Assembly (NCBI GenBank): GCA_031284585.1
Contig: JAITXT010000019.1
Span: forward strand, 1-64,000
Source of the DNA: Acholeplasmatales bacterium
GTDB taxonomy: Bacteria > Bacillota_I > Bacilli_A > Acholeplasmatales > Acholeplasmataceae
Reading direction: 5' to 3'
Length of the DNA: 64,000 nt
Positions 8,028-18,125 of the stretch are shown here, one piece after another. The notes under the pieces are model-generated. The model worked only from the letters and a program-made list of their open reading frames with translations. It was not told the origin of the DNA and ran no database searches. Positions within the stretch are counted from its first letter, which is position 1, and the number at the start of each line of letters is the position of its first letter. The translations under genes and the position numbers were made by a program.

Positions 8028-9464
8028 TATTATTTAAATAAATTAATATCCAAAAAAAACAATGGAATGATAAAGGTCATAACTGGTATCAAAAGATGTG
8101 GGAAAAGTTATCTTTTATTCAATTTGTTCAAACCCTGGCTGATATCCTAAGGAGTGAAATCGGAGAATATTATTTCTATTAGTCTAGACGATTTAGAATA
8201 TGCTTATTTGCTTGAACCTATTAAACTTTTTAATTATATAAAAGAAAGAATTGTTGAGAATACAAATTATTATTTGTTGATTGATGAAATTCAATCACTT
8301 GATGGTTATGAATCTTTATTAAATAGTTTAAACTACAAAGGGAAAATTGACATTTATGTTACTGGATCTAATTCAAAATTATTATCTAATGAGATAAGCA
8401 CTAATTTGAGAGGAAGAGATGATCAGATAAAATTATATCCATTAACTTTTAAAGAGATTTATACTGGTTTTGATAAGTATCAAGAATTTAATATTTTTAT
8501 GAGATATGGAGGGATGCCATTTCTCTTAAATCTAAAAAATGACGAAGATAAAGAAGAGTATTTAAAATCTCTATTTAATTTAGTATATATTAAGGATATA
8601 GTTGAAAGAAATCGTGTAGATAAAGTAGAAGTACTAGAGAGTATTGTTAATACTATTTCATCTTCAAGTTGTAATGGGGGACAAATAGTACAAGTATAAT
8701 TAAAAATGTAGAAACGCCACGAAAACTAATAAGTTTGTTAGAACTTCCATTTAAGGAAATTCCCTCGGAGGTTTTGTTTCTACAATTTAATTATATCACA
8801 TATTTGCATATATATTTAAAATATGCATTTATGTGACGTCTGTACAAGACGATAAAGCGAATGAGTAGACCTGATACCTGCTCATAAAAATTTTTTTACA
8901 CCATATAGGTTCATATACAAGTATTAGAAATATTGAAAATACATTAAATTCAAATGGGGTAAAAATAACAAATGATACAATTAGTAAATATGTCACTTAT
9001 CTAGTTAACTCATTTTTATTTGAAAAAGCAATAAGATATGATATTAAAGAAAAAAATATCTACATACTATATCTAAATACTATCTAGAAGATCATGGCTT
9101 AAGAAATGCAAGATTAAACTTTAGACAATATGAACCTACTCATCTTTTAGAAAATATAATTTACATAGAACTATTATCTAGAGGTTATTTAGTGGATATT
9201 GGAATCGTATATGGAGCCGATAAAAAAGCAATTGATGTTGATTTTATTGCAAGAAGAGGGGATAAAAGGTATTACATTCAGATAGCATTTTCCCTCCCTT
9301 CAATGGAAAAAATAAATCAAGAAACTAGATCATTTAGTTTGATAGGTGATAATTTTAGGAAAATAATAATTACTTATGAGAATCCAATCTTCACTACTTT
9401 AGAGTTTGGATATGAAAGAGTGAATATAATTGATTTTTTATTAGATGAAAATTATTTGAAATAA
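8028..9464 (+). pseudogene. Decayed AAA-14/DUF4143-type ATPase gene
   Basis: The frames piece together into one ATPase of this family. The order is YYLNKLISKKNNG, the Walker A VITGIKRCGKSYLLFNL, the Walker B LLIDEIQSL, the LRGRDDQIKLYPLTFKE sensor region, then the C-terminal nuclease-like DVDFIARRGDKRYYIQIAFSL. Four lesions are visible. The start codon is missing. A TAA stop lies at 8148-8150 within LIS-stop-GVKSEN. An insert of about 238 bases (roughly 8667-8904) separates ISSS from IGSYTS. One base is lost in the A-run near 9050-9056, shifting frame before SKYYLEDHGLRN. Relatives are AAA proteins of unclear role, some compared with toxin-like or mobile systems. All lesions together make function very unlikely. 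Confidence 0.85.
8667..8904. mobile_element. Insert of about 238 bp with inverted repeats, possible MITE or IS remnant
   Basis: This block interrupts the ATPase reading frame and encodes nothing recognisable. It contains 9-base inverted repeats TGTAGAAAC (8707-8715) and GTTTCTACA (8776-8784). A larger hairpin follows, 16 bases per arm with two mismatches (8796-8811 and 8821-8836), then two small hairpins (CGTC...GACG and ATGAGTAG...CTGCTCAT). I could not find target-site duplications. The borders are set by where the protein similarity stops and resumes, so they are approximate. Confidence 0.5.
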
Positions 9465-9492
9465 TTTGTTATTAGAAATATTATACAAAAAA

Positions 9493-9530
9493 TCGACACT
9501 AATTCCAGAAACGGAAATGGTGTCGACTTT
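9493..9530. terminator. Rho-independent terminator between the ATPase remnant and spx
   Basis: TCGACAC (9493-9499) pairs with GTGTCGA (9520-9526), and ATTCC/GGAAA extends the stem. T-rich sequence follows on the plus strand and A-rich sequence precedes it, so it could stop transcripts from both sides. Confidence 0.75.
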
Positions 9531-9562
9531 ATTTGAATTTTAATATATTTTTTGATATATAT

Positions 9563-10009
9563 TTATTTTAATTCTTCTAAATCTTTTTCTGTGATATTGA
9601 ATTCAATTTTACCTTCTTTGATAAGGGAAGGATTATTTATAACAGCTCTTAACCAGGCAGGAATAAAGATTCTAATTTCATCTTCATTATAACCAACTTG
9701 CATTCTTGATTTCTCAACATCTAAGATAATAGGACGTTTTAAAACATTGGGATTATTGATAATGAATTTCTTTAGTTCTAATGTCGACATACCTGCGGTA
9801 TTTAGGTTTTTGTCTTTAAAAACTTTAGAACGAGTAGAAATAATATCGTCAAAACCATTATCGGCATTTAATAACATTTGATCAATATCTAACATTGATA
9901 AATTTTGTCCATTTAAATTTCTTTCGCTATATTCGACATGAAATTGATCTAACCATTTTTTTGCTTTTCTGCAAGATGAACAACTAGGTGTAGTATAAAT
10001 AACAACCAT
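9563..10009 (-). CDS. spx: Spx/ArsC-family transcriptional regulator
   Basis: 148 residues, slightly longer than the 131 of Bacillus Spx. It begins MVVIYTTPSCSSCRKAKKWL, carrying the CxxC redox switch (C10, C13). The RxxxLK-like region TRSKVFKDKNLN follows, then the conserved RPIILDVEKSRMQVGYNEDEIRIF. Spx binds the RNA polymerase alpha C-terminal domain and redirects transcription under thiol stress. A TTGACA-type promoter precedes it. Plain arsenate reductases share the fold, but the CxxC and the C-terminal pattern favour Spx. Confidence 0.88.
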   Translation of the reverse strand: MVVIYTTPSCSSCRKAKKWLDQFHVEYSERNLNGQNLSMLDIDQMLLNADNGFDDIISTRSKVFKDKNLNTAGMSTLELKKFIINNPNVLKRPIILDVEKSRMQVGYNEDEIRIFIPAWLRAVINNPSLIKEGKIEFNITEKDLEELK

Positions 10010-10044
10010 AAATCTCCTTTTTGTTATAAAACATAACGCTTTAT

Positions 10045-10073
10045 ATTTTATAACATTATTTCCAAAATGTCAA
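10045..10073 (-). promoter_or_regulatory. Promoter of spx
   Basis: Minus-strand TTGACA (10073-10068) and TAAAAT (10050-10045) are 17 bases apart, with the spx ATG 36 bases further on behind AAAGGAG. Confidence 0.7.
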
Positions 10074-10371
10074 TAGCAAATTGATATATTTTGCTATTTA
10101 ATGATATTTTCCTTTATTTTTAGCTTTAAATTTAGGTTCATGGCACAAAATTTGTAAAAATATCGACAATTAAGACTTTATCTTTTAAAAAAATGTTTCT
10201 TATTTGACTTATTTATTTAAAACTCAAAATTTAAAAATATTAAAAATTAGAGTTTATTATTTCCATATTTTAGAGTTATAAATTTAATTTTACCTAAATA
10301 TCAAGGTATTTTGATATAATTTAAATAGTTTATTTTGTAATTATCGTCAGTATAGAAAAGGAGAGATTAAG
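10074..10371. other. AT-rich intergenic stretch with pepF promoter elements
   Basis: No gene is seen. An extended -10 element TGATATAAT lies at 10312-10320, about 50 bases before pepF, without a good -35 box. A ribosome site AAAGGAGAG precedes the pepF ATG. I see nothing else in it. Confidence 0.5.
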
Positions 10372-12135
10372 ATGGCAAAATGGGATTTAAGTGTTTTTTA
10401 TAAGAGTTTAGAAGATTGGGATAAAGATTACGAAAGGTTTTTAAGTATTAAAGATCTTATTAAAGGATATAACGGGAAATTACACGAGGAAAAAAGTTTT
10501 TTAGCTTGCCTTGATTTATCTCATGAAATAGATGAAATACTTTCTAGATTATATGTATATGTTAGTTCACATGCCGATCTAGATTTAGCAAATGATACAT
10601 ACGCAAATAAGAGAAATAGTCTTATGGTTGCACTCACTGAATATAGTAGTGATGCTTCTTTTATTAATCCTGAAATTATTAAAATTGGAAGTAAAACAAT
10701 TCTAGGATTTATAAAAAATAATCCTAAATACGCATCTTATGAGTTTAGTTATAATGAGCTTTTCAGATTATCTGAAAGAATACTTTCTGACAAAGAAGAA
10801 AGAATTATTTCTACATTTGGAAGACTTGATAATACTTTCAAGAATTTCTACCAATCGCTTGCTATATTAGATCCTGTTAATCAAGAAGTTAGTCTATCCG
10901 ATGGCACAAAAGTAGTAGTTAATCATTCTAATTATCCTGTTCTTATTCAGAATTCAAAGACTCCTGAAGATAGAGCAGCAATTTTTAGCGCTGTTTACAA
11001 GAGATATCGTGATAATAAAAACTCATACGCTAATCTTTACGAACAAATACTTACATTTGAATATACTAATGCAAGAATCAGAGGATATAATTCTGCTATA
11101 GAAGCAAAACTTGACGGTGAAAACATCCCTTTAAAAGTATTTACATCCTTAATTGATGCGTCATATTCCGCAAGTCCTTCAATTAGACGTTATATTGCTT
11201 TAAGAAAGAAATTATTAAAACTAGATACTTATCATACCTATGATAGATTTTTAACTTTAACAGAAGATAAATCAAAGTATACTTATGAAGAAGGAAAAGA
11301 AATAGTATTAAAGGCTATGAAAGATACTAATCCTGAATTATATCATAATGTAGAAGTTGCTTTAGAAGATGGTTTTGTTGATAGCGAACCATTTGATACT
11401 AAGAGAACTGGTGCTTATTCGAATAGTATTTACGGTTTTCATCCACTTATTCTCTTAAATCATGATAAGTCTCTTGATTCAATTTTTACTATAGCTCATG
11501 AAGCAGGACACTCTTCTCACTCCATTTTTTCTAATGAAAATCAAAGTTATGAGACTGCTAATTATACTATATTTGTTGCTGAAATAGCATCTACTTTTAA
11601 TGAACATATTTTATTAGATTACCTTTTAAAAAATAGTACTGATAAAAATCAAAAAATCAATTTAATTGAAAAAGCTATTGATTCTATTATGTCTACTTTC
11701 TTCCGCCAAACTCTTTTTGCTAATTATGAATATGAAGCAAATAAGATTATTGAGAAAAATGAACCATTTAATGTTTCTACTCTCTCTGCCATTATGATCG
11801 ATTTATATAAACATTATTACGATATTGATATTACTAAAGAAGATGGAAAAGAATTAGTTTGGTGTTATATTCCTCATTTATATTATTCTCCTTATTATGT
11901 ATATCAATATGCAAGTAGTTTTGCAGCAAGTCTTGCAATTTATAAAAATATTCAAAAAAATAAAGATAAAGGATATGAAGGTCTATTAAAAATGCTTAAA
12001 GCTGGTGGATCTACTCATTCTATCGATATCGTTAAATTAGCAGGAGTAGATTTAACAGAAAAAGATTCTTATCTTGCTGTCATTGATAGATTTAATTATT
12101 TATTAGATGAACTTGAAAAGGTAGTTAACGAATAA
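10372..12135 (+). CDS. pepF: Oligoendopeptidase F (M3 zinc metallopeptidase)
   Basis: 587 residues, the normal size for the M3B family. The zinc motif HEAGH lies at about residues 376-380 (TIAHEAGHSSHSIF), and the third ligand comes in the following VAEIASTFNE. PepF is a cytoplasmic enzyme that cuts peptides of roughly 7-17 residues, in peptide recycling or feeding from imported oligopeptides. The N-terminal helical domain (MAKWDLSVFYKSLEDWDKDY) and the C-terminal YYSPYYVYQYASSFAASLAI are typical. Its stop is directly followed by the trpS ATG, so the two share a transcript. Confidence 0.95.
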   Translation: MAKWDLSVFYKSLEDWDKDYERFLSIKDLIKGYNGKLHEEKSFLACLDLSHEIDEILSRLYVYVSSHADLDLANDTYANKRNSLMVALTEYSSDASFINPEIIKIGSKTILGFIKNNPKYASYEFSYNELFRLSERILSDKEERIISTFGRLDNTFKNFYQSLAILDPVNQEVSLSDGTKVVVNHSNYPVLIQNSKTPEDRAAIFSAVYKRYRDNKNSYANLYEQILTFEYTNARIRGYNSAIEAKLDGENIPLKVFTSLIDASYSASPSIRRYIALRKKLLKLDTYHTYDRFLTLTEDKSKYTYEEGKEIVLKAMKDTNPELYHNVEVALEDGFVDSEPFDTKRTGAYSNSIYGFHPLILLNHDKSLDSIFTIAHEAGHSSHSIFSNENQSYETANYTIFVAEIASTFNEHILLDYLLKNSTDKNQKINLIEKAIDSIMSTFFRQTLFANYEYEANKIIEKNEPFNVSTLSAIMIDLYKHYYDIDITKEDGKELVWCYIPHLYYSPYYVYQYASSFAASLAIYKNIQKNKDKGYEGLLKMLKAGGSTHSIDIVKLAGVDLTEKDSYLAVIDRFNYLLDELEKVVNE

Positions 12136-13137
12136 ATGGGGAAAATTATTGTATCTGGTATAAAACCAACTGGTGAATTAACACTAGGTAATTATATAGG
12201 TGGAATTAAACAATTTTTAGAAATTCAAGATAGTCTTGAAGAGGGAGATTTATTTTTTCTTTTTATTGCTGATCTGCATGCCTTAACTGTTAAAAGTGAA
12301 AAGGCTAATCTAAAAAAAAGAATTAGAGATATTGCTCTTAATTACCTAGCTTGTGGATTAGATCCTAATAAAGTCACAATATTTTGTCAATCTGATGTCA
12401 TTGAACATCCTTATTTAGGATGGATAATGGAATCTACATCTTATATGGGTGAGATGGAAAGAATGACTCAATACAAAGATAAAAAATTAAAACAAGAAGA
12501 TGGAATTAGAACTTCTCTCTTTACTTATCCAGCCCTAATGGCCTCTGATATTTTGCTTTATAATGCGAATTATGTTCCAATTGGAGATGATCAAACTCAA
12601 CACCTTGAACTTACTAGAAATTTAGCTGAGAGATTTAATTCTTATTATGGTAAAACATTTAATGTACCTGAAGCTATCTATCCAAAAGTAGGGAAAAGAA
12701 TTAAAAGCCTTCAAGATCCAAGTAAAAAAATGAGTAAGACAGATGATGATCCAAAGAGTTACATCCTCTTACTTGATGATCTCGCTACTGCTAGAAATAA
12801 AATAAAATCAGCGGTTACAGATTCATTAGGTGGTATTAAATATGATGAGGTTAATAAACCAGGAATATCTAATCTTTTAACTATTTATTCTGCTCTTACA
12901 AATACTGATATTTCTTTATTAGAAGAAAAATATAGGGACTTACAATATCAAGCATTTAAAAATGATTTAGGTGAGATAGTTTATAAATTTCTAGAAAACC
13001 TTCATTCTAAGTTTAATAGTTACACACCTAAGGATATTGAAGATATTTTAGTTAGTGGCGCTAATAAAGCCTCTATTTACGCTTCAAGAATGATTAAAAA
13101 AGTGAAAGGAAAAGTAGGACTAGGAATTTTAAATTAA
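12136..13137 (+). CDS. trpS: Tryptophanyl-tRNA synthetase
   Basis: 333 residues. The class I signature is the TrpRS form PTGELTLGNYIGGI near the N-terminus, with the KMSKS loop as KKMSKTDDDP (about residues 197-206). The substrate segments DLHALT, YPALMASDILLYNA and GDDQTQHLELTR are intact. It charges tRNA-Trp. The ATG touches the pepF stop without a spacer, so the ribosome site is the end of pepF (GAAAAGGTAG) and translation is probably coupled. A terminator follows. Confidence 0.97.
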   Translation: MGKIIVSGIKPTGELTLGNYIGGIKQFLEIQDSLEEGDLFFLFIADLHALTVKSEKANLKKRIRDIALNYLACGLDPNKVTIFCQSDVIEHPYLGWIMESTSYMGEMERMTQYKDKKLKQEDGIRTSLFTYPALMASDILLYNANYVPIGDDQTQHLELTRNLAERFNSYYGKTFNVPEAIYPKVGKRIKSLQDPSKKMSKTDDDPKSYILLLDDLATARNKIKSAVTDSLGGIKYDEVNKPGISNLLTIYSALTNTDISLLEEKYRDLQYQAFKNDLGEIVYKFLENLHSKFNSYTPKDIEDILVSGANKASIYASRMIKKVKGKVGLGILN

Positions 13138-13182
13138 AAATTCGGATCATAATAAAATTAAATATTCTAATTACTAGAATAA

Positions 13183-13217
13183 AAAAAGATTCCTTGAGTT
13201 AAAGGAATCTTTTTATT
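13183..13217 (+). terminator. Terminator after trpS
   Basis: AAAGATTCCTT and AAGGAATCTTT form an 11-base stem with a small loop (GAGTTA), followed by a T run. It closes pepF-trpS. Confidence 0.85.
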
Positions 13218-13275
13218 TATTTAACTTTTTAAAATATTTAATCTTGTAAATAATATGCTATTTTAGAAGTACGAA

Positions 13276-13959
13276 TTATTTAGTAATAAAATCAAATATT
13301 AAATCACTATCATGAGCACTTGTCCAAGAATCATGACCAAATCCTTCATATAAAACAAGTTCATTTTTAATTTTATTTTTATTTAGCATTTCTGAAAACT
13401 TCAAAGAACAATTATAATTTATAACTGGGTCTTTAGTTCCATGAAACAACAAAAATTCTTTATTCTTGTAATTAGAAGTATAGTATAAGTCACCAGCTCC
13501 ACAAATACTGATATATTTTTTCGCTAAATTAAATCTTCTGCTTAAAGCAAGTGTTCCTAGTCCCCCCATTGAGAGACCTTCAATAATAGTTGAATTACTA
13601 TCTATATGATATCTCTCTTGAATTAACTCGATTAACTCTTTTGCTTCTCTTAAAGGTTTTGAAAGTGGTATCTTATCATAATCAAGAGAATAATTCTCAT
13701 CAATTAATTGATAATTACACCATTTATCCGTATTGTAACAGTGAGGTGCTAAAACAATAAAATTATTACTTGTTAATTCATTTGAAACTAGTTTTTTCAA
13801 AAGAGTATTATTAGTAATTATATGAAGAGTATTATCATCTCCTCTTTCTCCAGCTCCATGTAGGAAAACAAAGAGTTTAATGGGATTTTTAGGAATATAG
13901 ATACGATATGGTAAATCAAGATATTTATCTTTCAAGAAAACTTCATCTATTTGAGACAT
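13276..13959 (-). CDS. Alpha/beta-hydrolase, esterase or peptidase-like
   Basis: 227 residues. The oxyanion-side segment FVFLHGAGERGDDNTLH, the nucleophile elbow GLSMGGLGTL (serine about residue 130) and a late FGHDSW with the likely catalytic histidine match the predicted-peptidase/PHB-depolymerase-like branch of alpha/beta-hydrolases. KDPVINY supplies the expected aspartate. No signal peptide is seen, so it is likely cytoplasmic. The substrate is unknown. It starts 7 bases after lysS on the same strand and may be its last cistron. Confidence 0.75.
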   Translation of the reverse strand: MSQIDEVFLKDKYLDLPYRIYIPKNPIKLFVFLHGAGERGDDNTLHIITNNTLLKKLVSNELTSNNFIVLAPHCYNTDKWCNYQLIDENYSLDYDKIPLSKPLREAKELIELIQERYHIDSNSTIIEGLSMGGLGTLALSRRFNLAKKYISICGAGDLYYTSNYKNKEFLLFHGTKDPVINYNCSLKFSEMLNKNKIKNELVLYEGFGHDSWTSAHDSDLIFDFITK

Positions 13960-13966
13960 AATAAAC

Positions 13967-15448
13967 CTACTTATTTTTTAAATGTGGAAATAAAATAACA
14001 TCTCTAATATTTGGAGTATTTGTTATTAACATGACAAGACGATCGATTCCAATACCAATTCCACCAGTAGGAGGCATTCCATATTCAAGTGCTTCGATGA
14101 AATCAGCATCATATTCACTAGCTTCATCATTTCCTAAGTTCTTTTCTTTTAGTTGATTTAAGAATCTTTCTTTTTGATCCAAAGGATCATTTAACTCGCT
14201 AAACGCATTGGCGTATTCACTGCTCGCAATGAAAAGCTCAAATCTATCAGTAAATCTTGGATCTTTTTCACTCTTTTTAGCAAGAGGACTTATTTCTAAT
14301 GGATGACCATAAATAATTGTTGGTTGAACAATAGTTGGTTCCACAAATTTATCAAAAAAGGCTTCAATAATATGACCTATTGAGAAATGTTTTTCAACTT
14401 TAATACCGTTATCAATTGCTAGTTTTTTAGCTACTTCAAAATCAAAAATAGTGAAGAAATCAATATTAGTAACATTTTTAATTGCATCAACCATATGAAT
14501 TCTTTTAAATGGTTTAGCAAGATTTATTTCTTTTCCATCAAAATTAACAGTAGTTGTTTGACATACATTAACGCTAACTTCATGGAATATATTTTCTACT
14601 AAATCCATCATCCCATAAATATCTGAGTAAGCAAGATAAGCTTCAATAGTAGTAAATTCTGGATTATGTTTAGCATCCATTCCTTCATTTCTAAATAAGC
14701 GACCTATTTCGTATACTGCTTCCATTCCACCTACTATTAAACGTTTAAGATGTAATTCTGTAGCAATACGCAAATTAAAATCCATATCTAAGGTATTATG
14801 ATGAGTTTTAAAAGGTCTAGCTGAAGCTCCTCCAAGAGTTGCTTGAAGGATAGGAGTTTCTACTTCTACAAAACCTAGATTATCTAAATAATTTTGAATA
14901 GTACGAATAATTTTAGGCCTAGCAAAGGCAACTTTTCTGGCATCCACGCTAGTTATTAAATCGAGATATCTTTTTCTTCTTGTTTCTTCAATATCTTGAA
15001 GACCATGGAACTTATCCGGAAGAGGTCTAAGAGCTTTAGAAAGTTGAGTGACTTGTCTCGCTTTGATAGTAAGTTCATTCGTCATAGTTCTAAATATAGT
15101 ACCTTCTATACCTAAAATATCACCTAAATCACTCTGAGAGTAGATAAAAAATGATTCTTCTCCTACTAAATCTAGTTTAACATAAACTTGAATAACTCCA
15201 AATTTATCTAAAATATTCATAAATCCAGCTTTTCCTTGACCACGTTTAAGTACAACTCTACCAGCTACTTTAACAAGATATTCTTTATCAAGAAAATAGT
15301 CATGATCAAAAGTTTCATAGGTATCCTTAATTAATTTAGAATTTGAAGTCCTATCAAATCTTGAACCATAAGGATTAATCCCACGTTCAATTAATTTATC
15401 AGCTTTTTCTCTTCTTATAATTTCTTGTTCAGTTAAATTTTTTTCCAT
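13967..15448 (-). CDS. lysS: Lysyl-tRNA synthetase (class II)
   Basis: 493 residues from the ATG at 15448 (MEKNLTEQEIIRREKADKL), chosen because it matches the usual LysRS N-terminus. An in-frame GTG at 15484 would overlap rqcP and lacks a ribosome site. The OB-fold anticodon domain (VAGRVVLKRGQGKAGF) is followed by the class II motifs: motif 2 EIGRLFRNEGMDAKHNPEFT and motif 3 GIGIGIDRLVMLI. It charges tRNA-Lys. The gene follows rqcP with its Shine-Dalgarno inside the end of that gene. Confidence 0.95.
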   Translation of the reverse strand: MEKNLTEQEIIRREKADKLIERGINPYGSRFDRTSNSKLIKDTYETFDHDYFLDKEYLVKVAGRVVLKRGQGKAGFMNILDKFGVIQVYVKLDLVGEESFFIYSQSDLGDILGIEGTIFRTMTNELTIKARQVTQLSKALRPLPDKFHGLQDIEETRRKRYLDLITSVDARKVAFARPKIIRTIQNYLDNLGFVEVETPILQATLGGASARPFKTHHNTLDMDFNLRIATELHLKRLIVGGMEAVYEIGRLFRNEGMDAKHNPEFTTIEAYLAYSDIYGMMDLVENIFHEVSVNVCQTTTVNFDGKEINLAKPFKRIHMVDAIKNVTNIDFFTIFDFEVAKKLAIDNGIKVEKHFSIGHIIEAFFDKFVEPTIVQPTIIYGHPLEISPLAKKSEKDPRFTDRFELFIASSEYANAFSELNDPLDQKERFLNQLKEKNLGNDEASEYDADFIEALEYGMPPTGGIGIGIDRLVMLITNTPNIRDVILFPHLKNK

Positions 15449-15455
15449 TTTTTGT

Positions 15456-15704
15456 TTAGTTTTCCCCTTTTCTAAAAGTTTCACTTACTATTAGATACAT
15501 TTCTTCCAATTTAGAAAGCGATAAAACTTTGAATACTATTATTTTAAAACCAAGGGTCAAGGTAATAATATCGTTTACTTTAACTTGATATGAAGGTTTC
15601 AATTCTTTATCACCAATGGTTAGTAATTTTCTAACCGCTGCTTCTTTCGCAAGCGTTCTTCTTTTTATTATTCTAGATACTTTTAAAAATTTATCTATTC
15701 TCAT
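15456..15704 (-). CDS. rqcP: S4-domain RNA-binding protein RqcP (Hsp15/YabO-like)
   Basis: 82 residues, almost entirely an S4 domain ([23 protein letters not shown]). RqcP works with RqcH on stalled 50S subunits, stabilising peptidyl-tRNA during alanine tailing. In Bacillus (YabO) it lies upstream of the divIC-tilS-hpt-ftsH cluster; here it sits between ftsH and lysS, overlapping the ftsH stop by four bases (ATGA). The same small family includes Hsp15, which binds the same intermediate. Confidence 0.85.
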   Translation of the reverse strand: MRIDKFLKVSRIIKRRTLAKEAAVRKLLTIGDKELKPSYQVKVNDIITLTLGFKIIVFKVLSLSKLEEMYLIVSETFRKGEN

Positions 15705-17587
15705 TTTGTATGGCTAGTATCGTACCATGCGAGTTTACCAGTTTCAAAGATTTCTTTGATATCTGATGCATTTAGAGTCTCTATTTCTAATAGATATTTG
15801 ACAATGTTATCTAGTAAATCACGATGAGAAGTAATTACTTCAGTCGCTTTTTTATGACAAGAATCAATTATTTTTCTAACTTCAATATCTATTTCATGAG
15901 CAATTTGTTCACTGAAATTCTTTTCATTGAAATAATCTCTACCTAAAAATACATCTCCAGTTGAATTTTCGTACATGATAGGTCCTAATTCTGACATACC
16001 ATATCTGGTAACCATATTTCTAGAAATAGTAGTTGCATGTTGAATATCATTTACAGCACCTGTTGAAATTGTATTATATACTACTTCTTCCGCAACTCTT
16101 CCACCTAAGAAACCTGTGATTTCTGAGAGAAGTCTATCTTTAGAGGCAGTAAATGTTTCAACTAGTGGAGTCATTAAATTGTAACCACCAGCCATTCCAC
16201 GAGGGATAATTGTAACTTTTTGGACTTTATTAGCATCTTCAACTAATATTCCAATTACAGCATGTCCTGCTTCATGGTATGCAATCATCTTCTTTTCTTT
16301 TTCCGTGTACTTAATTGATTTTTTAGCAGGTCCCATCATAACTCTATCGATTGCTTCATCACAATCTGGTTCTAGTATCATAGTTCTATTTTCTCTAGCT
16401 GCAAGTAATGCCGCTTCATTAAGTGTATTTTCTATTTCTGCACCACTAAAACCTGGCATTCTACGTGCTAATTCTTCTAAATTAATTTTAGGATCAATTT
16501 TTTTATTACGAATATGAACTTCAATAATTTGAGTTCTTGCTTTTAAGTCTGGTAAACTAATAATAATCTTTCTATCAAATCTTCCTGGACGTAATAATGC
16601 AGGATCTAGAACATCAGGACGATTGGTTGCTGCCATCATGATAATACCACTTGTAGTTGAGAAACCATCCATTTCAGCAAGCAATTGATTAAGAGTTTGT
16701 TCTCTTTCATCATGACCTCCTCCTAAACCAGTACCTCTTTGTCTACCAACAGCATCAATTTCATCTACGAATATAATACATGGAGAGTTTTCTTTCGCAA
16801 CTTTAAACAAATCACGAACTCTTGCTGCCCCGACACCTACAAACATTTCAACAAAATCAGATCCAGATATTGAGAAGAATGGAACATTTGCTTCTCCAGC
16901 AACTGCTTTTGCAAGCAAGGTTTTACCTGTACCAGGAGAACCACATAAAAGAATACCTTTAGGAATTCTTGCTCCCATATCAATATATTTCTTTGGATTT
17001 TTCAAGAAATCAATGATTTCCTCTAATTCCACTTTTTCTTCATCACATCCCGCAACATCTTTAAAAGTAACAGCTTTACTTCTTGATAGTTTAGCTCTTG
17101 ATTTTGCAAAATCGAATGCTTTATTATTAGAAGAATTTGCATTTCTTAAGAGATAAAATAAAACAAAAATTAAGAATCCGATAGGAATTAGATTAAGAAT
17201 AAAACCTAAAACATCAAAAGAGGATTTGGCTTTAATGTCAACTTTTAAATCGGCTCCTCCTAGTTTAATAAATTCTAGAACTTCATCTTGGTATAAAACT
17301 ATTTTAAAATTTTCACGAGTATATAAACTTTTATAATCTTCAAGAAATGTTCCTGTAACTTTATATTGTTCATAATTTTCGCCGCCTACTACTATTGCTG
17401 TTAATTCACCTACATGGTGTTTTTCTAGCGCTTCTTTTAATTCTTGTCTTGATATATCGTAAGTATTATTATTTATTTGATTAGTAATAAATAAGTAAAT
17501 ACCTAAGCCCACTAATATTATTATAAAAGTAATAAGATAAATAGGTTGTTTTCTAGTTACTGTTTGTCTTGGATCTTTATTGTTCAC
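15701..17587 (-). CDS. ftsH: ATP-dependent zinc metalloprotease FtsH
   Basis: 628 residues. Two membrane segments (about residues 17-35 and 126-147) flank an extracytoplasmic domain of roughly 90 residues. The AAA domain has Walker A GSPGTGKT, Walker [12 protein letters not shown] and the second region of homology [20 protein letters not shown]. The zinc site is [10 protein letters not shown]. FtsH forms a membrane hexamer that degrades misassembled membrane proteins and regulators. It is third in tilS-hpt-ftsH, the conserved Firmicutes order. Confidence 0.98.
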   Translation of the reverse strand: MNNKDPRQTVTRKQPIYLITFIIILVGLGIYLFITNQINNNTYDISRQELKEALEKHHVGELTAIVVGGENYEQYKVTGTFLEDYKSLYTRENFKIVLYQDEVLEFIKLGGADLKVDIKAKSSFDVLGFILNLIPIGFLIFVLFYLLRNANSSNNKAFDFAKSRAKLSRSKAVTFKDVAGCDEEKVELEEIIDFLKNPKKYIDMGARIPKGILLCGSPGTGKTLLAKAVAGEANVPFFSISGSDFVEMFVGVGAARVRDLFKVAKENSPCIIFVDEIDAVGRQRGTGLGGGHDEREQTLNQLLAEMDGFSTTSGIIMMAATNRPDVLDPALLRPGRFDRKIIISLPDLKARTQIIEVHIRNKKIDPKINLEELARRMPGFSGAEIENTLNEAALLAARENRTMILEPDCDEAIDRVMMGPAKKSIKYTEKEKKMIAYHEAGHAVIGILVEDANKVQKVTIIPRGMAGGYNLMTPLVETFTASKDRLLSEITGFLGGRVAEEVVYNTISTGAVNDIQHATTISRNMVTRYGMSELGPIMYENSTGDVFLGRDYFNEKNFSEQIAHEIDIEVRKIIDSCHKKATEVITSHRDLLDNIVKYLLEIETLNASDIKEIFETGKLAWYDTSHTK

Positions 17588-17606
17588 TTGTTTTCTCCTT
17601 GTTTTT

Positions 17607-18125
17607 TTATATTTTCACAATTGCAACGTATGGAAGATTACGATATTTATCGTTATAGTCTAGTCCATAACCTACTACAAATGCTTTTTCGATTTTACGT
17701 CCTACATAATCACATTCACAAGGTATTAATCTACCTTCTACTTTATCTAGTAGTGTAACTATTTTCAGTGATTTAGGGTTTCTATTTATTAGAATTTTCT
17801 TTACTACATCAAGAGTTTTTCCTGTATCTACAATATCTTCTACGATGAGTACATCTCTATTTTCAATTGATTTTGAAAGATCAAGTCTTATTTCAACATT
17901 CCCACTTGAGAAAGTATTTCCTTTGTATGAACTTGCTACCATATATTCTATCTCAAGAGGTAAATCTATTTTTTTTGCTAGATCAGATATAAAGGGATTA
18001 CATCCTTTTAAAAGACCTACTAGAACTAGATCACTACCTTGATAGTCACTAGTTATTTTTTCTCCTAATGAGGTACAAATGGAATTTATTTCATTTTCTG
18101 TTAATAATATTTTATCAATTATCAT
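17607..18125 (-). CDS. hpt: Hypoxanthine phosphoribosyltransferase
   Basis: 172 residues. The PRPP-binding motif VLIVEDIVDTGKTL (about residues 94-107) and the GLLKGCNPF loop near residue 37 define the type I phosphoribosyltransferase. KVEGRLIPCECDYVGRKIEKAFVVGYGLDY carries the purine-binding and catalytic end in the HGPRT pattern. It salvages hypoxanthine and guanine to IMP and GMP. The start overlaps the end of tilS by 11 bases, a coupling common in relatives. Confidence 0.95.
   Translation of the reverse strand: MIIDKILLTENEINSICTSLGEKITSDYQGSDLVLVGLLKGCNPFISDLAKKIDLPLEIEYMVASSYKGNTFSSGNVEIRLDLSKSIENRDVLIVEDIVDTGKTLDVVKKILINRNPKSLKIVTLLDKVEGRLIPCECDYVGRKIEKAFVVGYGLDYNDKYRNLPYVAIVKI

Noticed and set aside
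8018-8048. TTGACA-17-ATTAAT as a promoter of the decayed ATPase
   Set aside because: The -10 box is poor and the gene's start codon is missing, so there is no way to support it.
15449-15484. Longer lysS from a GTG at 15484
   Set aside because: No ribosome site; the added residues overlap rqcP and are not LysRS-like.
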